NCBI GenBank assembly: GCA_027924585.1
Contig: BSBM01000092.1
Span: 7,620,001 to 7,684,000 of the forward strand
Length of the DNA stretch: 64,000 nucleotides
Direction of reading: 5' to 3'
DNA from: Larix kaempferi
Taxonomy: Eukaryota; Streptophyta; Pinopsida; Pinales; Pinaceae
In this document: piece by piece, positions 63,727-64,000 of the stretch
Layout of the letters: each line of letters begins with the position of its first letter
Position numbering within the stretch: the first letter of the stretch is position 1
Made by a program: the position numbers and the translations under genes
The notes under the pieces: model-generated
What the model saw: only the letters and a program-made list of their open reading frames with translations
The model's database searches: none
What the model was told of the DNA's origin: nothing

Positions 63727-64000
63727 TTGCTCCCGACAACCCAGTGTACCAGACTACTATCTGCACGAAAACGACTAGTTCACGTCAGCACTTGAACTGT
63801 TCTAACTCAGCTATCATCCAACATCCGGGTATTTTCTGGTTACTGTTATACAACCTTTTTTCTTAAAACATTGTTTGTTACTTAGTCTAAAAATCCCTAG
63901 ATTATGTGAATTTTCCCTAATAACTAGTGAAGTTACTTAACCATTTATCACCTAGAATGGCTTCTAAACCTTAATTCAAGCTCCCAAAGCCTTGTTTCTT
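63727..64000 (+). repeat. Second copy of the Gyp3 interior start
   Basis: TTGCTCCCGACAACCCAGTGTACC onward aligns with 51971-52250 at roughly 80-85% identity, including TAACTCAGCTATCATCCAACAT, GAATTTTCCCTAATAACTAG and the ORF1 start ATGGCTTCTAAACC near 63957. A TAA appears five codons in, where the first copy has AAA. It is cut by the window edge. Confidence 0.85.

Larger units (their letters stand above)
51972..64000 (+). mobile_element. Gyp3: Tat/Ogre-like Ty3/gypsy element, decayed
   Basis: Domain order on the plus strand: extra ORF (52201 to about 55560), spacer, gag (56896-57960), protease (58636), archaeal-type RNase H (59360), RT (59921), RNase H (about 61000), integrase (61534-62857), then a non-coding region that should include LTR. 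From 63727 the sequence repeats 51972-52250. The Cop2 insertion replaces its left end. The extra RNase H and the long ORF before gag are hallmarks of the Tat/Ogre group. Dozens of stops make it the most decayed element here, consistent with being the bottom layer of the nest. Confidence 0.85.

Overview
This is plant nuclear DNA made almost entirely of nested LTR retrotransposons. I see no intact single-copy host gene, rRNA, functional tRNA or CRISPR array. The element types (copia with YVDD reverse transcriptase, gypsy chromoviruses with initiator-Met-type primer sites, a Tat/Ogre-like gypsy element with an archaeal-type RNase H), LTRs up to 4.4 kb and layered insertions suggest a large seed-plant genome, perhaps a gymnosperm. 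The species is not determinable from the sequence alone.

For reference I name the elements as follows. Gyp3 (51972-64000, + strand, running off the right edge) is the oldest layer. It is a heavily decayed Tat/Ogre-like gypsy element with a long extra ORF before gag, then protease, archaeal-type RNase H, RT, RNase H and integrase. Cop2 (- strand; 28664-29136 and 49970-51971) is a copia element inserted at the left end of Gyp3. Two gypsy elements are in turn inserted in Cop2. Gyp1 (7102-28663, + strand, chromovirus, 4.4 kb LTRs) interrupts its integrase. Gyp2 (29137-49969, - strand, chromovirus, about 2.6 kb LTRs) splits the pre-integrase region from the integrase and is flanked by the duplication AATAT.

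Gyp1 carries two insertions. Cop1 (1-7101, - strand, copia, 3' end off the left edge) sits in its 5' LTR. TRG1 (10419-20429, + strand, duplication CCTGG) sits in its gag. Cop1 carries a 606-bp solo LTR (S0, duplication TCTTT) in pol. TRG1 is a gag-only element: two 4101-bp LTRs of about 99.5% identity around a 1.8-kb interior with gag and no pol. Each TRG1 LTR contains a head-to-tail chain of intron-free pieces of three host genes: a CBS-domain protein, an ABCB transporter and the 26S proteasome subunit RPN1. This is the most striking feature of the window.

Gyp2 carries an inverted solo LTR of a related family (S1, 31901-33533, duplication AGGAT) in its chromodomain region, a small gag-only copia (Cop3, 35574-38634) in RT, and a solo LTR (S2, 43689-49689, duplication TCCCT) in its 5' LTR. 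S2 is itself interrupted by Cop4 (44802-49459, + strand, duplication GTAAA), an internally deleted relative of Cop1 that keeps only stubs of gag and RNase H.

Most pol genes contain stops and frameshifts. The best preserved coding sequence is Cop1 gag-protease, Cop1 integrase, Cop1 RT/RNase H and TRG1 gag. The duplications and LTR boundaries were read directly from the sequence; family assignments rest on protein motifs recognised by eye.
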